The notes under the pieces were generated by a model. It did not search any database, was not told the origin of the DNA, and saw only the letters and a program-made list of their open reading frames with translations. A DNA stretch of 64,000 bases, taken from the NCBI RefSeq assembly GCF_005601135.1, contig NZ_CP039381.1:2105941-2169940 (forward strand). Direction: 5' to 3'. Positions 35,586 to 44,236 of this stretch are shown here, piece by piece (within the stretch, counting starts at the first letter, position 1; every line of letters starts with the position of its first letter). A program made the translations under genes and the position numbers. This DNA is from Ruminococcus bovis. Lineage in GTDB: Bacteria > Bacillota > Clostridia > Oscillospirales > Acutalibacteraceae.

Positions 35586-36260
35586 ATGAAAAAACCATAC
35601 ATTATTTGTCATATGATGACTTCAATAGATGGTAGAATTGATTGTGCAATGACATCAAAGCTACCGGGTGTAAATGAATACTATTCAACATTAAGTGAAA
35701 TTAATGTTCCAACAACAGTTAGTGGTAGAGTAACTGCTGAACTTGAAATGGCTGACGGTGAGTTTGTTCCAAAGAATAACGAGCCTTACGGTAAAGAGGG
35801 TTTCTCTAAAAAAGCAAATGCAAAGGGCTATGAAGTTATTGTTGATACAAAGGGTAAACTTCTATGGCATGATGCATCAGGTATGAACAAACCTTACCTA
35901 ATCCTAACAAGTACAAATGTAACTAAGGAATATTTAGATTATCTAGATAGCAAGAATATTTCTTGGATTGCTTGTGGTAATGATAAGGTTGATTTAGTGA
36001 AAGCATCAGAAATTCTTGCTACTGAATTTGGTGTAGAAAGAATGGGTATTGTTGGTGGACCTATTATCAATACTGCATTCCTAGATTCAGACCTACTTGA
36101 TGAAATCAGTATACTTGTAGGTTCAGGTATCGACGGCAGAGGTGGTATGCCAACTGTATTTGATGGATTGCCAATGAACCATGATGTAACAAGACTAAAA
36201 TTAATTGATGTTCAGAAGTTTGGTAGTAGTGCAGTTTGGCTGAGATATAAGTGTAATTAA
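35586..36260 (+). CDS. RibD C-terminal/dihydrofolate reductase-like domain protein
   Basis: 224 residues with the RibD_C fold: KPYIICHMMTSIDGRIDCAM at the N terminus, LILTSTNVTKEYLDYL, and GVERMGIVGGPIINTAFLDS near the nucleotide-binding end. Stand-alone members reduce unknown pteridine- or flavin-like or small carbonyl substrates with NADPH; the deaminase half of RibD is absent and no rib genes are near. RBS AGAGG. It may be functionally linked to the redox genes around it (context only). Confidence 0.85.
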   Translation: MKKPYIICHMMTSIDGRIDCAMTSKLPGVNEYYSTLSEINVPTTVSGRVTAELEMADGEFVPKNNEPYGKEGFSKKANAKGYEVIVDTKGKLLWHDASGMNKPYLILTSTNVTKEYLDYLDSKNISWIACGNDKVDLVKASEILATEFGVERMGIVGGPIINTAFLDSDLLDEISILVGSGIDGRGGMPTVFDGLPMNHDVTRLKLIDVQKFGSSAVWLRYKCN

Positions 36261-36273
36261 TTTTATGTCCTAA

Positions 36274-36302
36274 TTGACAAAGAAATATTCTTTATTTATA
36301 AT
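36274..36302 (+). promoter_or_regulatory. promoter of the LysR regulator gene
   Basis: TTGACA (36274-36279), 17-bp spacer, TATAAT (36297-36302): consensus in both boxes and spacing. Confidence 0.85.
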
Positions 36303-36330
36303 CATTTTATAACTATAAGGTGGTGTAATT

Positions 36331-37224
36331 ATGTATAATCCTCAACTAGATACATTTATAAAGGTAGCTGATGCCGGTAGTTTCAACAAAGCATCAGAAG
36401 AATTATATATTACACCATCAGCAGTTATAAAACAGATAAATTTGCTTGAAAAGTCCCTTGGACTAATACTTTTCAATCGAACACATAGAGGTTTAATACT
36501 TACAGAGGCAGGAAAGTCCCTATATCAAGATGCTAAGTACATAATCAGCTATTGCAAAGATTCTGTTGTAAGAGCAAAGAATGCTATGTCAAGTGGTGAT
36601 AAAATTATTCGTATTGGTTCATCACCAACAACACCGGCACAATTATTAATGCAACTTTGGCCAAACATTCAATCACAATGTCCTGATATTAAGTTTGAGA
36701 TTGTACCATTTGAAAATACACCTGAAAATGCAAAAGAAATTCTTGCAAACCTAGGTAACAAAATTGATGTTATAGGTGGTATTTTTGATGATACAATGTT
36801 GCATTTAAGGAAGTGTAATGGTCTTGAACTTTCAAGAGAACCATTCTGTTGTGCAGTATCAATTCACCATAAATTAGCAGTAAAAGATAAACTTCAAATT
36901 GAAGATTTATATGGTGAAAACTTAATGCTAATGCACAGAGGTTGGAGTAACTATGTTGATAGACTTAGGGATGATATATGGCAAAACCATAGTGCAATAA
37001 ATATTGTTGATTTTGATTTTTACAATATGAATATTTTTAATAAATGTGAAAATACCAACAATGTACTTTTAGCTATAAAAGGTTGGGCAAATGTTCACCC
37101 ATTACTAAAGGTTATTCCCGTAGAATGGGAACACAGTATTCCTTATGGGTTGTTATATTCAAAAAATCCAACAGATACCGTAAAGCAATTTCTAACTGCT
37201 GCTAAAAATTCTGTTGTAAACTAG
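36331..37224 (+). CDS. LysR family transcription regulator
   Basis: 297 residues. The N-terminal winged helix-turn-helix is FIKVADAGSFNKASEELYIT followed by PSAVIKQINLLEKSLGLILF and NRTHRGLILTEAG (residues ~6-60). A periplasmic-binding-protein-like effector domain spans about 90-290. Effector unknown. LysR regulators often control adjacent genes. Here the aldo/keto reductase, alcohol dehydrogenase and flavodoxin downstream on the same strand are candidates, though a terminator-like hairpin at 37258 separates them. GGTG RBS precedes ATG 36331. Confidence 0.92.
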   Translation: MYNPQLDTFIKVADAGSFNKASEELYITPSAVIKQINLLEKSLGLILFNRTHRGLILTEAGKSLYQDAKYIISYCKDSVVRAKNAMSSGDKIIRIGSSPTTPAQLLMQLWPNIQSQCPDIKFEIVPFENTPENAKEILANLGNKIDVIGGIFDDTMLHLRKCNGLELSREPFCCAVSIHHKLAVKDKLQIEDLYGENLMLMHRGWSNYVDRLRDDIWQNHSAINIVDFDFYNMNIFNKCENTNNVLLAIKGWANVHPLLKVIPVEWEHSIPYGLLYSKNPTDTVKQFLTAAKNSVVN

Positions 37225-37257
37225 AGTTATTACCTTTAGGTATATACTGATTAACTA

Positions 37258-37289
37258 AGTGAGACTTCTTTTGAAGTTTCACTTTCTTT
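37258..37289 (+). terminator. terminator of the LysR gene
   Basis: AGTGAGACTTC (37258-37268) pairs, with one G-U pair, with GAAGTTTCACT (37273-37283), followed by TTCTTT. Confidence 0.7.
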
Positions 37290-37338
37290 ATAATATAAGT
37301 ATAGAAATTAATTATTTTTATGTTATAAGGAGTAAAAA

Positions 37339-38340
37339 ATGAAGAATAGAATTTTAGGAACTGATTTACAGGTTTCAGCAGTAGGCTTAGGTTGTATGGG
37401 TATGAGCCATGCCTATGGTTCACCTGCTGATGAAAAGGAAATGTGTAATCTAATCTCAAAAGCAGTTGATATTGGTTATAACTTCTTTGATACTGCCGAA
37501 ATTTACGGTACATTAGCTGACCCTCACCATAATGAAAAATTAGTAGGTAAAGCACTAAAACAGTACCGTAACAAAGTAAAAATTGCCACAAAGTTTGGAA
37601 TTAAGTTTGATGAGTCTAATAAAAATGTAAATAGAGCATTAATCCCTGACTCAAGACCTGAAGTAATACGAAAGTCAGTAGAAGGTTCATTAAAGCGACT
37701 AAATACAGACCATATTGATTTGTATTATCTTCATAGAGTTGACCAAAATGTGCCTATTGAAGAAGTAGCCTCAGTTATGGCTGACTTAATCAAAGAAGGC
37801 AAAATCACTCATTGGGGACTTAGTGAAGTTAAGGAAGATACTATCCGTAGAGCAAATTCAGTTTGCAAAGTAACTGCAATACAGAACCGTTATTCTATGA
37901 TGTATCGAGATTATGAAAGTCTGTTTCCTGTACTTGAAGAACTACAAATTGGTTTTGTAGCATTTTCACCACTGGCAAATGGATTTTTGTCAGGAAAATA
38001 TAACGAAAATTCTAAGTTTGAAAAAGGTACTGATTACCGTAGTGTAATGCCACAGTTCACAAGTGAAGCAGTAAAAGAAAATCAAGAACTACTAAAATTA
38101 TTAACCGATTTAGGAAAAGAAAAAGGTGCAACACCGGCACAGATTTCTCTGGCATGGATGATTTCTAAGAAACCATATATTGTACCAATTCCGGGTACTA
38201 GAAAGCCTGATAGACTAAAAGAAAATGCTGAGTCTGCTAATATAGAACTTTCAGAAAGTGAAGTTCTATCAATAGATAAAGCATTAGAAAATACACATAT
38301 GTCACAAGTATTTGGTGGCACAAAAATTATTAAAAGATAA
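37339..38340 (+). CDS. aldo/keto reductase
   Basis: 333-residue AKR of the YakC/AKR13-like type, third in the window. Asp and Tyr of FFDTAEIYG, Lys of IATKFG, His of YYLHRVD. The cofactor-binding end has IPIPGTRKPDRLKENAES. It starts an apparent three-gene operon with an iron alcohol dehydrogenase and a flavodoxin lipoprotein. RBS AAGGAG, 7 nt before ATG. Substrate unknown; a paired aldehyde/alcohol redox role is inferred. Confidence 0.93.
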   Translation: MKNRILGTDLQVSAVGLGCMGMSHAYGSPADEKEMCNLISKAVDIGYNFFDTAEIYGTLADPHHNEKLVGKALKQYRNKVKIATKFGIKFDESNKNVNRALIPDSRPEVIRKSVEGSLKRLNTDHIDLYYLHRVDQNVPIEEVASVMADLIKEGKITHWGLSEVKEDTIRRANSVCKVTAIQNRYSMMYRDYESLFPVLEELQIGFVAFSPLANGFLSGKYNENSKFEKGTDYRSVMPQFTSEAVKENQELLKLLTDLGKEKGATPAQISLAWMISKKPYIVPIPGTRKPDRLKENAESANIELSESEVLSIDKALENTHMSQVFGGTKIIKR

Positions 38341-38377
38341 AGGAGAACTCAAACATCATTTGTTTGATATAAAAAGT

Positions 38378-39547
38378 ATGAATAATTTTGTTTTTGAAAA
38401 CTCATCAAAGGTTTATTTTGGTGAGGGTTGTGTAAAAGAATATTTGTCAAATATTCTAACTTCATATGGCGACAAAGTTATGCTTTGTTACGGTGGAGGT
38501 TCAATTAAGAATAACGGTATCTATGATGAAGTTGTTTCTGTATTAACCGATAGCAACAAGAAAATTATTGATTTTCCGGGTATTCCATCAAATCCAACTT
38601 ATTCAAAGGTACAAGAGGGTATCTCACTTGCAAAAGAAAATAATGTTGATTTAATTTTAGCAGTTGGTGGTGGCAGTGTAATGGATTGTTGCAAAGCAAT
38701 TTCACTAGGGGCTAAGTATGACGGTGACATTTGGTCTGACTTTTGGGCTAGAGGCGGTGTTGTTAACTTTGAACCATTACCACTTGGAATTATTGTTACT
38801 GCTGCCGGTACAGGTAGCGAATGTAACGGTGGTGCAGTAATTACGAATGAAGAACTTAAGATTAAAACAGGTAGAGATTATCCAAAGCTAAATGCACAGT
38901 TTGTTATGTTAGACCCAACATACACATACAGTGTACCAAAGTTCCAAATGGTTTCAGGTGCATTTGATACACTTTCACATATTATGGAAATTTACTTTAG
39001 TGAACCTGATGAAAGCAATGTTTCTGATGATATTTCAGAGGCACTAATGAAAAATGTTATTAAGAACTTGCGTGTTGCAATTAAGAATCCCGAAGATTAT
39101 GAAGCAAGAAGTAATCTAATGTGGGATGCAACAATGGCTGAGAACCGTATTATCAAACTTGGCAAAAAGACTGACTTTCAATGTCACCAAATGGAACATC
39201 AGTTAGGTGCATATACTAATTGTAACCATGGTGCAGGACTTGCAGTTCTTCATCCTGTTTACTATAAGCATATTTGTGAAGTTGGCAAAAAGAAATTTGC
39301 ACAGTTTGCAACTAATGTTTGGGGTATCCCTAAAGATAATAAAACAGAAGAACAACTAGCCTTAGAAGGTGTAAATGCTTTAGCTGATTTTATTAAAGAA
39401 ATCGGAATGCCAACTACACTTAAAGAATTAGGTGTTGAAGAAAATATCAATCTAAAAGAAATAGCAGAGTCATGTTTCATTGTTGGTGGTAGCTACAAGA
39501 AACTAACTCACAAAGAAATTTTAGAAATTTTTGAAGAATGTAAATAA
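38378..39547 (+). CDS. iron-containing alcohol dehydrogenase (butanol dehydrogenase-like)
   Basis: 389 residues. NAD(P)H-dependent group III alcohol dehydrogenase: MNNFVFENSSKVYFGEG, Rossmann-like VMLCYGGGSIKNNGIYDEV, GGGSVMDCCKAISLGAKY, and metal-ligand region FDTLSHIMEIYFS followed by later His residues in HQMEHQLGAYTNCNHGAGLA. It resembles clostridial BdhA/YqhD enzymes. ATG 38378 matches the family start, but the clear RBS AGGAGAA (38341-38347) lies about 30 nt upstream, so a non-ATG start near 38360 (TTG) is possible. Confidence 0.92.
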   Translation: MNNFVFENSSKVYFGEGCVKEYLSNILTSYGDKVMLCYGGGSIKNNGIYDEVVSVLTDSNKKIIDFPGIPSNPTYSKVQEGISLAKENNVDLILAVGGGSVMDCCKAISLGAKYDGDIWSDFWARGGVVNFEPLPLGIIVTAAGTGSECNGGAVITNEELKIKTGRDYPKLNAQFVMLDPTYTYSVPKFQMVSGAFDTLSHIMEIYFSEPDESNVSDDISEALMKNVIKNLRVAIKNPEDYEARSNLMWDATMAENRIIKLGKKTDFQCHQMEHQLGAYTNCNHGAGLAVLHPVYYKHICEVGKKKFAQFATNVWGIPKDNKTEEQLALEGVNALADFIKEIGMPTTLKELGVEENINLKEIAESCFIVGGSYKKLTHKEILEIFEECK

Positions 39548-39558
39548 GGAGAGATTTT

Positions 39559-40194
39559 ATGAAAAAATTAACTTCCCTAGTAATTGCACTTTTACTTGTA
39601 CTAACTTTTTCAGCTTGTGGTAGTTCAAATTCTAATTCAAGTTCTAGCAACGGTACAAATAGCAACTCAAGTTCATCAACAAGTACTAAGACAAAAACTA
39701 CTAAGTCAAAGGGTAAAGTATTAGTAGCATATTACTCAGCAACAGGTTCTACAAAAGCAGTAGCTGAAACAATTGCAAATGCAACAGGTGGAGATCTCTT
39801 TGAAATTGAACCTAAAGAACCATATTCAGAAGGTGACCTTGATTGGACAAATAGCAGAAGCAGAGTAAGCGTTGAACATGATGACGAAAGCAAAAGAGAT
39901 GTTCCGTTAAAAACTGTAACACCTGAAAATTTCGATAATTATGATACAGTATTTATCGGTTATCCAATTTGGTGGGGTATTGCTGCTTGGCCTGTAGATA
40001 ACTTTGTTAAAGGCAATGACTTTACAAACAAGACAGTTATTCCTTTCTGTACTTCATCATCATCAGGTCTTGGAGATAGTGGCGAACTTCTAAAAGAACA
40101 AGCAGGTACAGGTAATTGGCAAGATGGGGAAAGATTTTCTTCAGGTGCATCACAAGATGAAGTAGAGTCTTGGGTAAAAGACCTAGGTATATAA
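39559..40194 (+). CDS. flavodoxin-domain lipoprotein
   Basis: 211 residues. A lipoprotein signal peptide MKKLTSLVIALLLVLTFSAC puts the lipidated Cys at position 20. A Ser/Asn/Thr/Lys linker runs to ~52, then a flavodoxin domain with the FMN phosphate loop VAYYSATGSTKAVAETIAN and YPIWWGIAAWPVDNFV for the isoalloxazine. A flavodoxin displayed outside the membrane is unusual for an electron carrier but occurs in Firmicutes and could take part in extracytosolic reduction reactions. RBS AAGGAGAG. Third gene of the redox operon; terminator at 40215. Confidence 0.9.
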   Translation: MKKLTSLVIALLLVLTFSACGSSNSNSSSSNGTNSNSSSSTSTKTKTTKSKGKVLVAYYSATGSTKAVAETIANATGGDLFEIEPKEPYSEGDLDWTNSRSRVSVEHDDESKRDVPLKTVTPENFDNYDTVFIGYPIWWGIAAWPVDNFVKGNDFTNKTVIPFCTSSSSGLGDSGELLKEQAGTGNWQDGERFSSGASQDEVESWVKDLGI

Positions 40195-40214
40195 ATCAAA
40201 CATAATAAAAATAA

Positions 40215-40243
40215 TGCCCATTGATTTTCAATGGGCAATTTTT
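40215..40243 (+). terminator. terminator of the redox operon
   Basis: TGCCCATTGA (40215-40224) pairs with TCAATGGGCA (40228-40237), followed by ATTTTT. Confidence 0.9.
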
Positions 40244-40343
40244 ATGGAAAATATAGTTATTTCCTTGCTTTATCAATCCTTTAGTTGACATTTCTCTTGA
40301 AAATTATTATACTTTAAGTTATGACTAAAAGGAGAAGTATTTT

Positions 40344-41630
40344 ATGACATTTAATATAATTACACTGGGTTGTAAGGTTAATCAGTACGAATCTCAGGTT
40401 ATGACAGAGGTTATGCTAAAAGATGGTTTTACCCATAGCCCTGACAAAGACCATGCAGATATTTTTATTGTAAATACTTGTACTGTAACTTCTGTAAGTG
40501 ATAGCAAAAACAGAAAGCTAATAAGAAGAATTAGAAGAAATAACGAAAATGCAATTATTGTAGTAACAGGTTGTATGTCACAAGCATTTCCTGAAGATGA
40601 AGTGTATGAAATTTGTGATATTGTTGTGGGTAATACAAACAGAAAAATTATCTCAAAGTTAATAAAAGATTATGTGTCAAATTCAGACCATTATGTAAAT
40701 GTTGAAGAACATACAGGTGGAGAAATTTTTGAACCAATTAAGATTACTAACTTTGAAGAAAGAACAAGAGCACAAATCAAGATTGAAGACGGTTGTAACC
40801 GTTTCTGTGCATATTGTATTATCCCTTATGCAAGAGGTAGAGTTCGTTCAAAGGATATTAATGAGCTAAAGGAAGAGGCAACAGACCTAGCATCAAAGGG
40901 CTTTAGAGAAATTGTTTTAGTAGGTATCAACCTTTCTTGCTTTGGTCAAGATACTAACTTAAATTTATGTGATGCAGTAGAAACTGTAGCATCAGTTGAT
41001 GGCATTGACAGAGTAAGACTAAGTTCCCTAGAACCTGAAAGACTTGACCCTGAGTTTATTGAAAGACTTGCAAAGTGTGATAAACTTTGCCCACAGTTCC
41101 ATTTATCTCTACAGTCAGGTTGTGATGAAACATTAAAGAGAATGAACCGTCATTACGATACAGCAGAATACAGAACAATTGTAAATAACTTGCGTAAAGC
41201 TTTTAAAGATTGTGCAATTACTACTGATGTAATGGTAGGCTTTGCAGGTGAAACCGAAGAAGAATTCCAAAAGTCCCTTGACTTTGTTCATTCAATTAAG
41301 TTTGCCAAAGTGCATACTTTCTCATATTCTCGTAGAAAGGGTACAGTAGGCGACAAGCTACCTAATCAGGTTGACCCACAAATTAAGAGTGAACGCAGTA
41401 AGAAGATGATTGAAGTTACTCTAAAGGATAGAAAAGAGTTCCTTAGAAACCAGCTTAACAATACATATTCAGTTCTGTTTGAACGTAAGAAAGAAGAAGG
41501 CTACTGGGAAGGTTATACAATGAACTATACACCGGTAAGAGTATTTTATGACTTAGACCTAAACGATAAGATTGTAGATGTTAAATTGACAGATGCATTT
41601 GATGATTATTGCATAGGTGAATTAATTTAA
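40344..41630 (+). CDS. mtaB: tRNA (t6A37) methylthiotransferase MtaB
   Basis: 428-residue radical SAM enzyme that adds a methylthio group to t6A at position 37 of ANN-decoding tRNAs. N-terminal cluster cysteines Cys10 (TLGCKVNQYES), Cys46 (VNTCTV) and Cys77 (VTGCMSQ); radical SAM CNRFCAYC with Cys151, 155, 158; C-terminal TRAM region. TLGCKVNQYE distinguishes MtaB from MiaB and RimO. RBS AAAGGAGAA. Its last 9 bp overlap the remnant of a convergent gene. Confidence 0.96.
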   Translation: MTFNIITLGCKVNQYESQVMTEVMLKDGFTHSPDKDHADIFIVNTCTVTSVSDSKNRKLIRRIRRNNENAIIVVTGCMSQAFPEDEVYEICDIVVGNTNRKIISKLIKDYVSNSDHYVNVEEHTGGEIFEPIKITNFEERTRAQIKIEDGCNRFCAYCIIPYARGRVRSKDINELKEEATDLASKGFREIVLVGINLSCFGQDTNLNLCDAVETVASVDGIDRVRLSSLEPERLDPEFIERLAKCDKLCPQFHLSLQSGCDETLKRMNRHYDTAEYRTIVNNLRKAFKDCAITTDVMVGFAGETEEEFQKSLDFVHSIKFAKVHTFSYSRRKGTVGDKLPNQVDPQIKSERSKKMIEVTLKDRKEFLRNQLNNTYSVLFERKKEEGYWEGYTMNYTPVRVFYDLDLNDKIVDVKLTDAFDDYCIGELI

Positions 41631-41790
41631 TTTCATAGTAAGGTTTGCAATTTCTTTAGTTGCAGATTTTTCCGATAAAGAACTATAACTGTATAGCATT
41701 ATACCATTATAGTTCTTTTTTACTGCAATTTCATATTCTTGTTTTAGTATATCGTCAAAGTCACTCCAAGTGCCACTGTCACTGTCATGG
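41622..41790 (-). pseudogene. C-terminal fragment of a GHL10-type glycosyl-hydrolase-like gene, severed by an IS
   Basis: On the minus strand the sequence from the IS edge (41790) to TAA (41622-41624) reads DSDSGTWSDFDDILKQEYEI, then AVKKNYNGIMLYSYSSLSEK to the end, about 55 residues. This is the expected end of the protein encoded at 42858-43925, whose frame breaks off at GLAGYKAGTD on the other side of the IS30 element. In the family that motif is followed by S/T-rich residues, a helix of EIxRQ-type and a strand G(V/I)xxFSYSSL, as here. It has no start codon. The stop lies inside the 3' end of convergent mtaB. Confidence 0.85.
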
Positions 41791-42860
41791 TAGATTATAA
41801 TAACAAGTGCAACACTAAAAAAATAGACAATATGAAAACCAACGTGTAAAATGTAGTTGCAACACCAAACATAATACGGAGGTAATCATATTGTCATATA
41901 CACATCTTACACTAATTGAAAGAGAATGTCTACAAGAATTTTACGAAAAAGGATATAGCATAAGAAAAATTGCAAAAATACTTGAACGAAGTCCTTCTAC
42001 AATCAGCAGAGAATTAAAACGGAATTTTAGTAAAAAACGCAAACACTATCATTCTTGGGGCGCACATGTAAAATATTTAGTAAGAAGAAAGGATTGTCAT
42101 AGAAAAATAATTTACTCATATACACAGATATATATAATTATGTATTTGATAAATTACATTCCTTTTGGTCACGAAATAATAGCCGATAAATGGAATTTAA
42201 ATCATAATATAAAGATTTCTTTTCTTCTATTTATCGTGCAATTCGTTCCAAATTATTCCCGGGTATTTCACCTGCATCACATCTTAGAAGAAGAGGAAAA
42301 CCTTACAGAACTGAGCGTAAGACCTACACTAAACATTCTGAAAAATCAATTCATAATCGTGATTCTGTAATTGATGAGAGAGGAAGATTTGGTGATTATG
42401 AGGGAGATACAATTTACGGTTCAGTTGGAAAAGGCTATCTTGTTACTGCTATTGATAGAAAATCAAGATTTCTTGTAGCTGCTACCTGTAAAGATAAATC
42501 TATTTCATCAATTAATTCAGCTTTTAGAGAAGCTTTTGAAAAAGCTTCTTTAAAAATCAAGCCACTTACATTAACTTTAGATAATGGTTCTGAATTTAAC
42601 GGATATGCTGATATTGAAAAAGATTTAGATTTAGAAATATATTTTGCAGATGTTCATGCTCCTTGGCAACGAGGTTCAAATGAAAATATCAATGGACTAT
42701 TAAGATTTTTCTTTCCAAGAGGTACTGATTTCAGAAAAGTCACAAGAGCACAACTTGATGCAGTCCTTGATAAAATCAATAATAGACCTAGAAAATGTTT
42801 AGACCTTCTTTCACCTATTGACTATTTTAATCAAAGTGTTGCACTTGGTTTGACAATCTA
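41791..42860 (+). mobile_element. IS30-family insertion sequence, decayed
   Basis: 1070-bp element. The left end TAGATTATAATAACAAGTGC (41791 on) and the inverted right end (TAGATTGTCAAACCAAGTGC read inward from 42860) match over about 25 bp with four differences; both continue AACACT. One IS30 transposase gene fills the interior but is frameshifted. The element splits a minus-strand gene, and its right-end TAG supplies that gene's premature stop. I find no clear target duplication: the flanks are ...GTCATGG and AGCATCA... Confidence 0.88.
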
Positions 42861-42861
42861 A
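41891..42861 (+). pseudogene. IS30 transposase, frameshifted
   Basis: TTG start 41891 with GGAGGT ahead. The N-terminal HTH is intact (LTLIERECLQEFYEKGYSIR, then SPSTISRELKRN). The frame slips near 42120-42165: the better frame gives DIYNYVFDKLHSFWS, then returns to EIIADKWNLNHNIKIS. It slips again near 42208-42225, after which the DDE core runs in another frame: GDYEGDTIYG (first Asp), LTLDNGSEF (second Asp), RGSNENINGLLR (Glu), FFPRGTDF, ending in LSPIDYFNQSVALGLTI at TAA 42859. At least three indels, so no full-length transposase is made. A programmed frameshift is unlikely because several slips in both directions are needed. Confidence 0.88.
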
Positions 42862-43925
42862 GCATCAGTACCGGCTTTATATCCGGCAAGACCTGAATAT
42901 ATTTTGATATTTTTATTTGTCTTAATCTTTAGCCAATCATTAATGGCATCTTCATAAGTAAGTGCAGGATTGTCTAAGCTAAAGTAAATTTGAGGGCAAA
43001 TGTAGTCAATATATCCGTCTTTACTGCACCAAGTTTTTACATCAGCATAAATTTCCTTGTTGTTGTCAACATTGCCTTGTGGTGAAATGCCAAACTGTAC
43101 ATTGTCTTTAAGGCTATGAACTTTCTCATATACCTTTTTGATTAGTGTATTAACATTGTTCATCCTCCACTTGTCAAGGCTAAGACAGTTGTTATTTTGT
43201 GCTTTTTTGTATTGACTGTATTCTCTGCTATCAAAACTTTCATCATCAGTAGGGTAGAAGTAATCGTCAAACTGTATTCCGTCAATATCATAGTTAGCAA
43301 CAATTTCTTCAACACCATTTACAACTAGGTCTTGAGCCTTTTTACTTGCCGGGTTAAGATAAATTCCATCATCAGTTTCAACACCTATGGAACTATCTTT
43401 AATGTATGGATTATCACTTGATAATTTTTCAGGAACTTTTTTGCTTTTAACTCTGTATGGATTTACCCAAGCCTCAATTCTCATTCCGGATGAATGTACT
43501 TTTTTACACATATATTTTAGTCCATCATAATTTGGATTTTTGCCTTGTTCACCTGTAAGTATGTGAGAATAAGGATATACATTTGAATTATATAATGCAT
43601 CGGAAAATGGTCTAACTTGTACAATAAGTGTGTTAAAGCCTTTTTCTTTACAAGTGTCAACAATAGAATCAAACTTCTTTTTAAATGAAGTATAACTTCT
43701 GTCTGTGTCACTCATGTCAAGGTCCATATATGTAACCCAAATTCCTTTCATAAAGAATTTATCTTCACTTTTCTTAATAACTTTTTTAATGGTACTTTCA
43801 GTTATAGGTACAGTATTGGTGTTGCTAACTTCTTTTACAGGATTTGCTACTTCATAGTAATTTAATGTGATAACGGCTATTAGAAGTGAAAGAGCAAGTA
43901 AAGATAAATAAATTTTAGTTTTCAA
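42858..43925 (-). pseudogene. N-terminal part of a GHL10-type glycosyl-hydrolase-like protein, truncated by IS30
   Basis: 355 residues up to a TAG contributed by the IS end. An N-terminal membrane anchor (YLSLLALSLLIAVITLNYY) precedes the glycosyl-hydrolase-like 10 (formerly DUF187) domain: MKGIWVTYMDLDMSD, TLIVQVRPFSDALYNS, RIEAWVNPYRV, GIYLNPASKKAQDLVVNGV, YDIDGIQFDDYFYP, VQFGISPQGNVDNN, ending IYSGLAGYKAGTDA. Only the last 55 or so residues are separated, at 41622-41790. Start TTG 43925 is chosen because AAAGG lies 10 nt ahead, and it avoids overlap with the divergent DUF1294 gene. Most of the barrel remains, so residual function cannot be excluded. Confidence 0.85.
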
Positions 43926-43950
43926 TATTAACAATCCTTTCGGTGATATT

Positions 43951-44232
43951 ATGTTGTATTTTCTGATTATATATTTAGTAATAGTGAATATTATAGCCAT
44001 AGCCTTGACTATTTATGATAAAAGAGCAAGTGTTTTGGGTTCGTGGAGAGTAAGAGAAAGCACCTTGATGCTATTTTCATTTTTAGGTAGTTCGGTATTA
44101 ATGTACCTAACTATGAGAATTATTCATCACAAAACAAGACACCCACTTTTTATGGTTGGTATTCCAATTATTTTTGTGTTACAAATTATTTTTACCTTAG
44201 TAGTGCTTTATGCAGTAGGTTATTTAGGATAG
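43951..44232 (+). CDS. DUF1294 family membrane protein
   Basis: 93 residues with about three membrane segments (YFLIIYLVIVNIIAIALTIY; LMLFSFLGSSVLMYLTMRII; VGIPIIFVLQIIFTLVVLYA). The DUF1294 signature YDKRASVLGSWRVRESTLML is followed by RIIHHKTRHPLFMVGIP. Function unknown. RBS CGGTGA. It is divergent from the broken GHL10 gene and 4 bp upstream of the pseudouridine synthase gene, so probably co-transcribed with it. Confidence 0.88.
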   Translation: MLYFLIIYLVIVNIIAIALTIYDKRASVLGSWRVRESTLMLFSFLGSSVLMYLTMRIIHHKTRHPLFMVGIPIIFVLQIIFTLVVLYAVGYLG

Positions 44233-44236
44233 AGTT

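Noticed and set aside
41891..42861. programmed -1 frameshift in the IS30 transposase
   Set aside because: IS30 transposases are normally made from one frame, and here several slips in both directions are needed, which fits decay.
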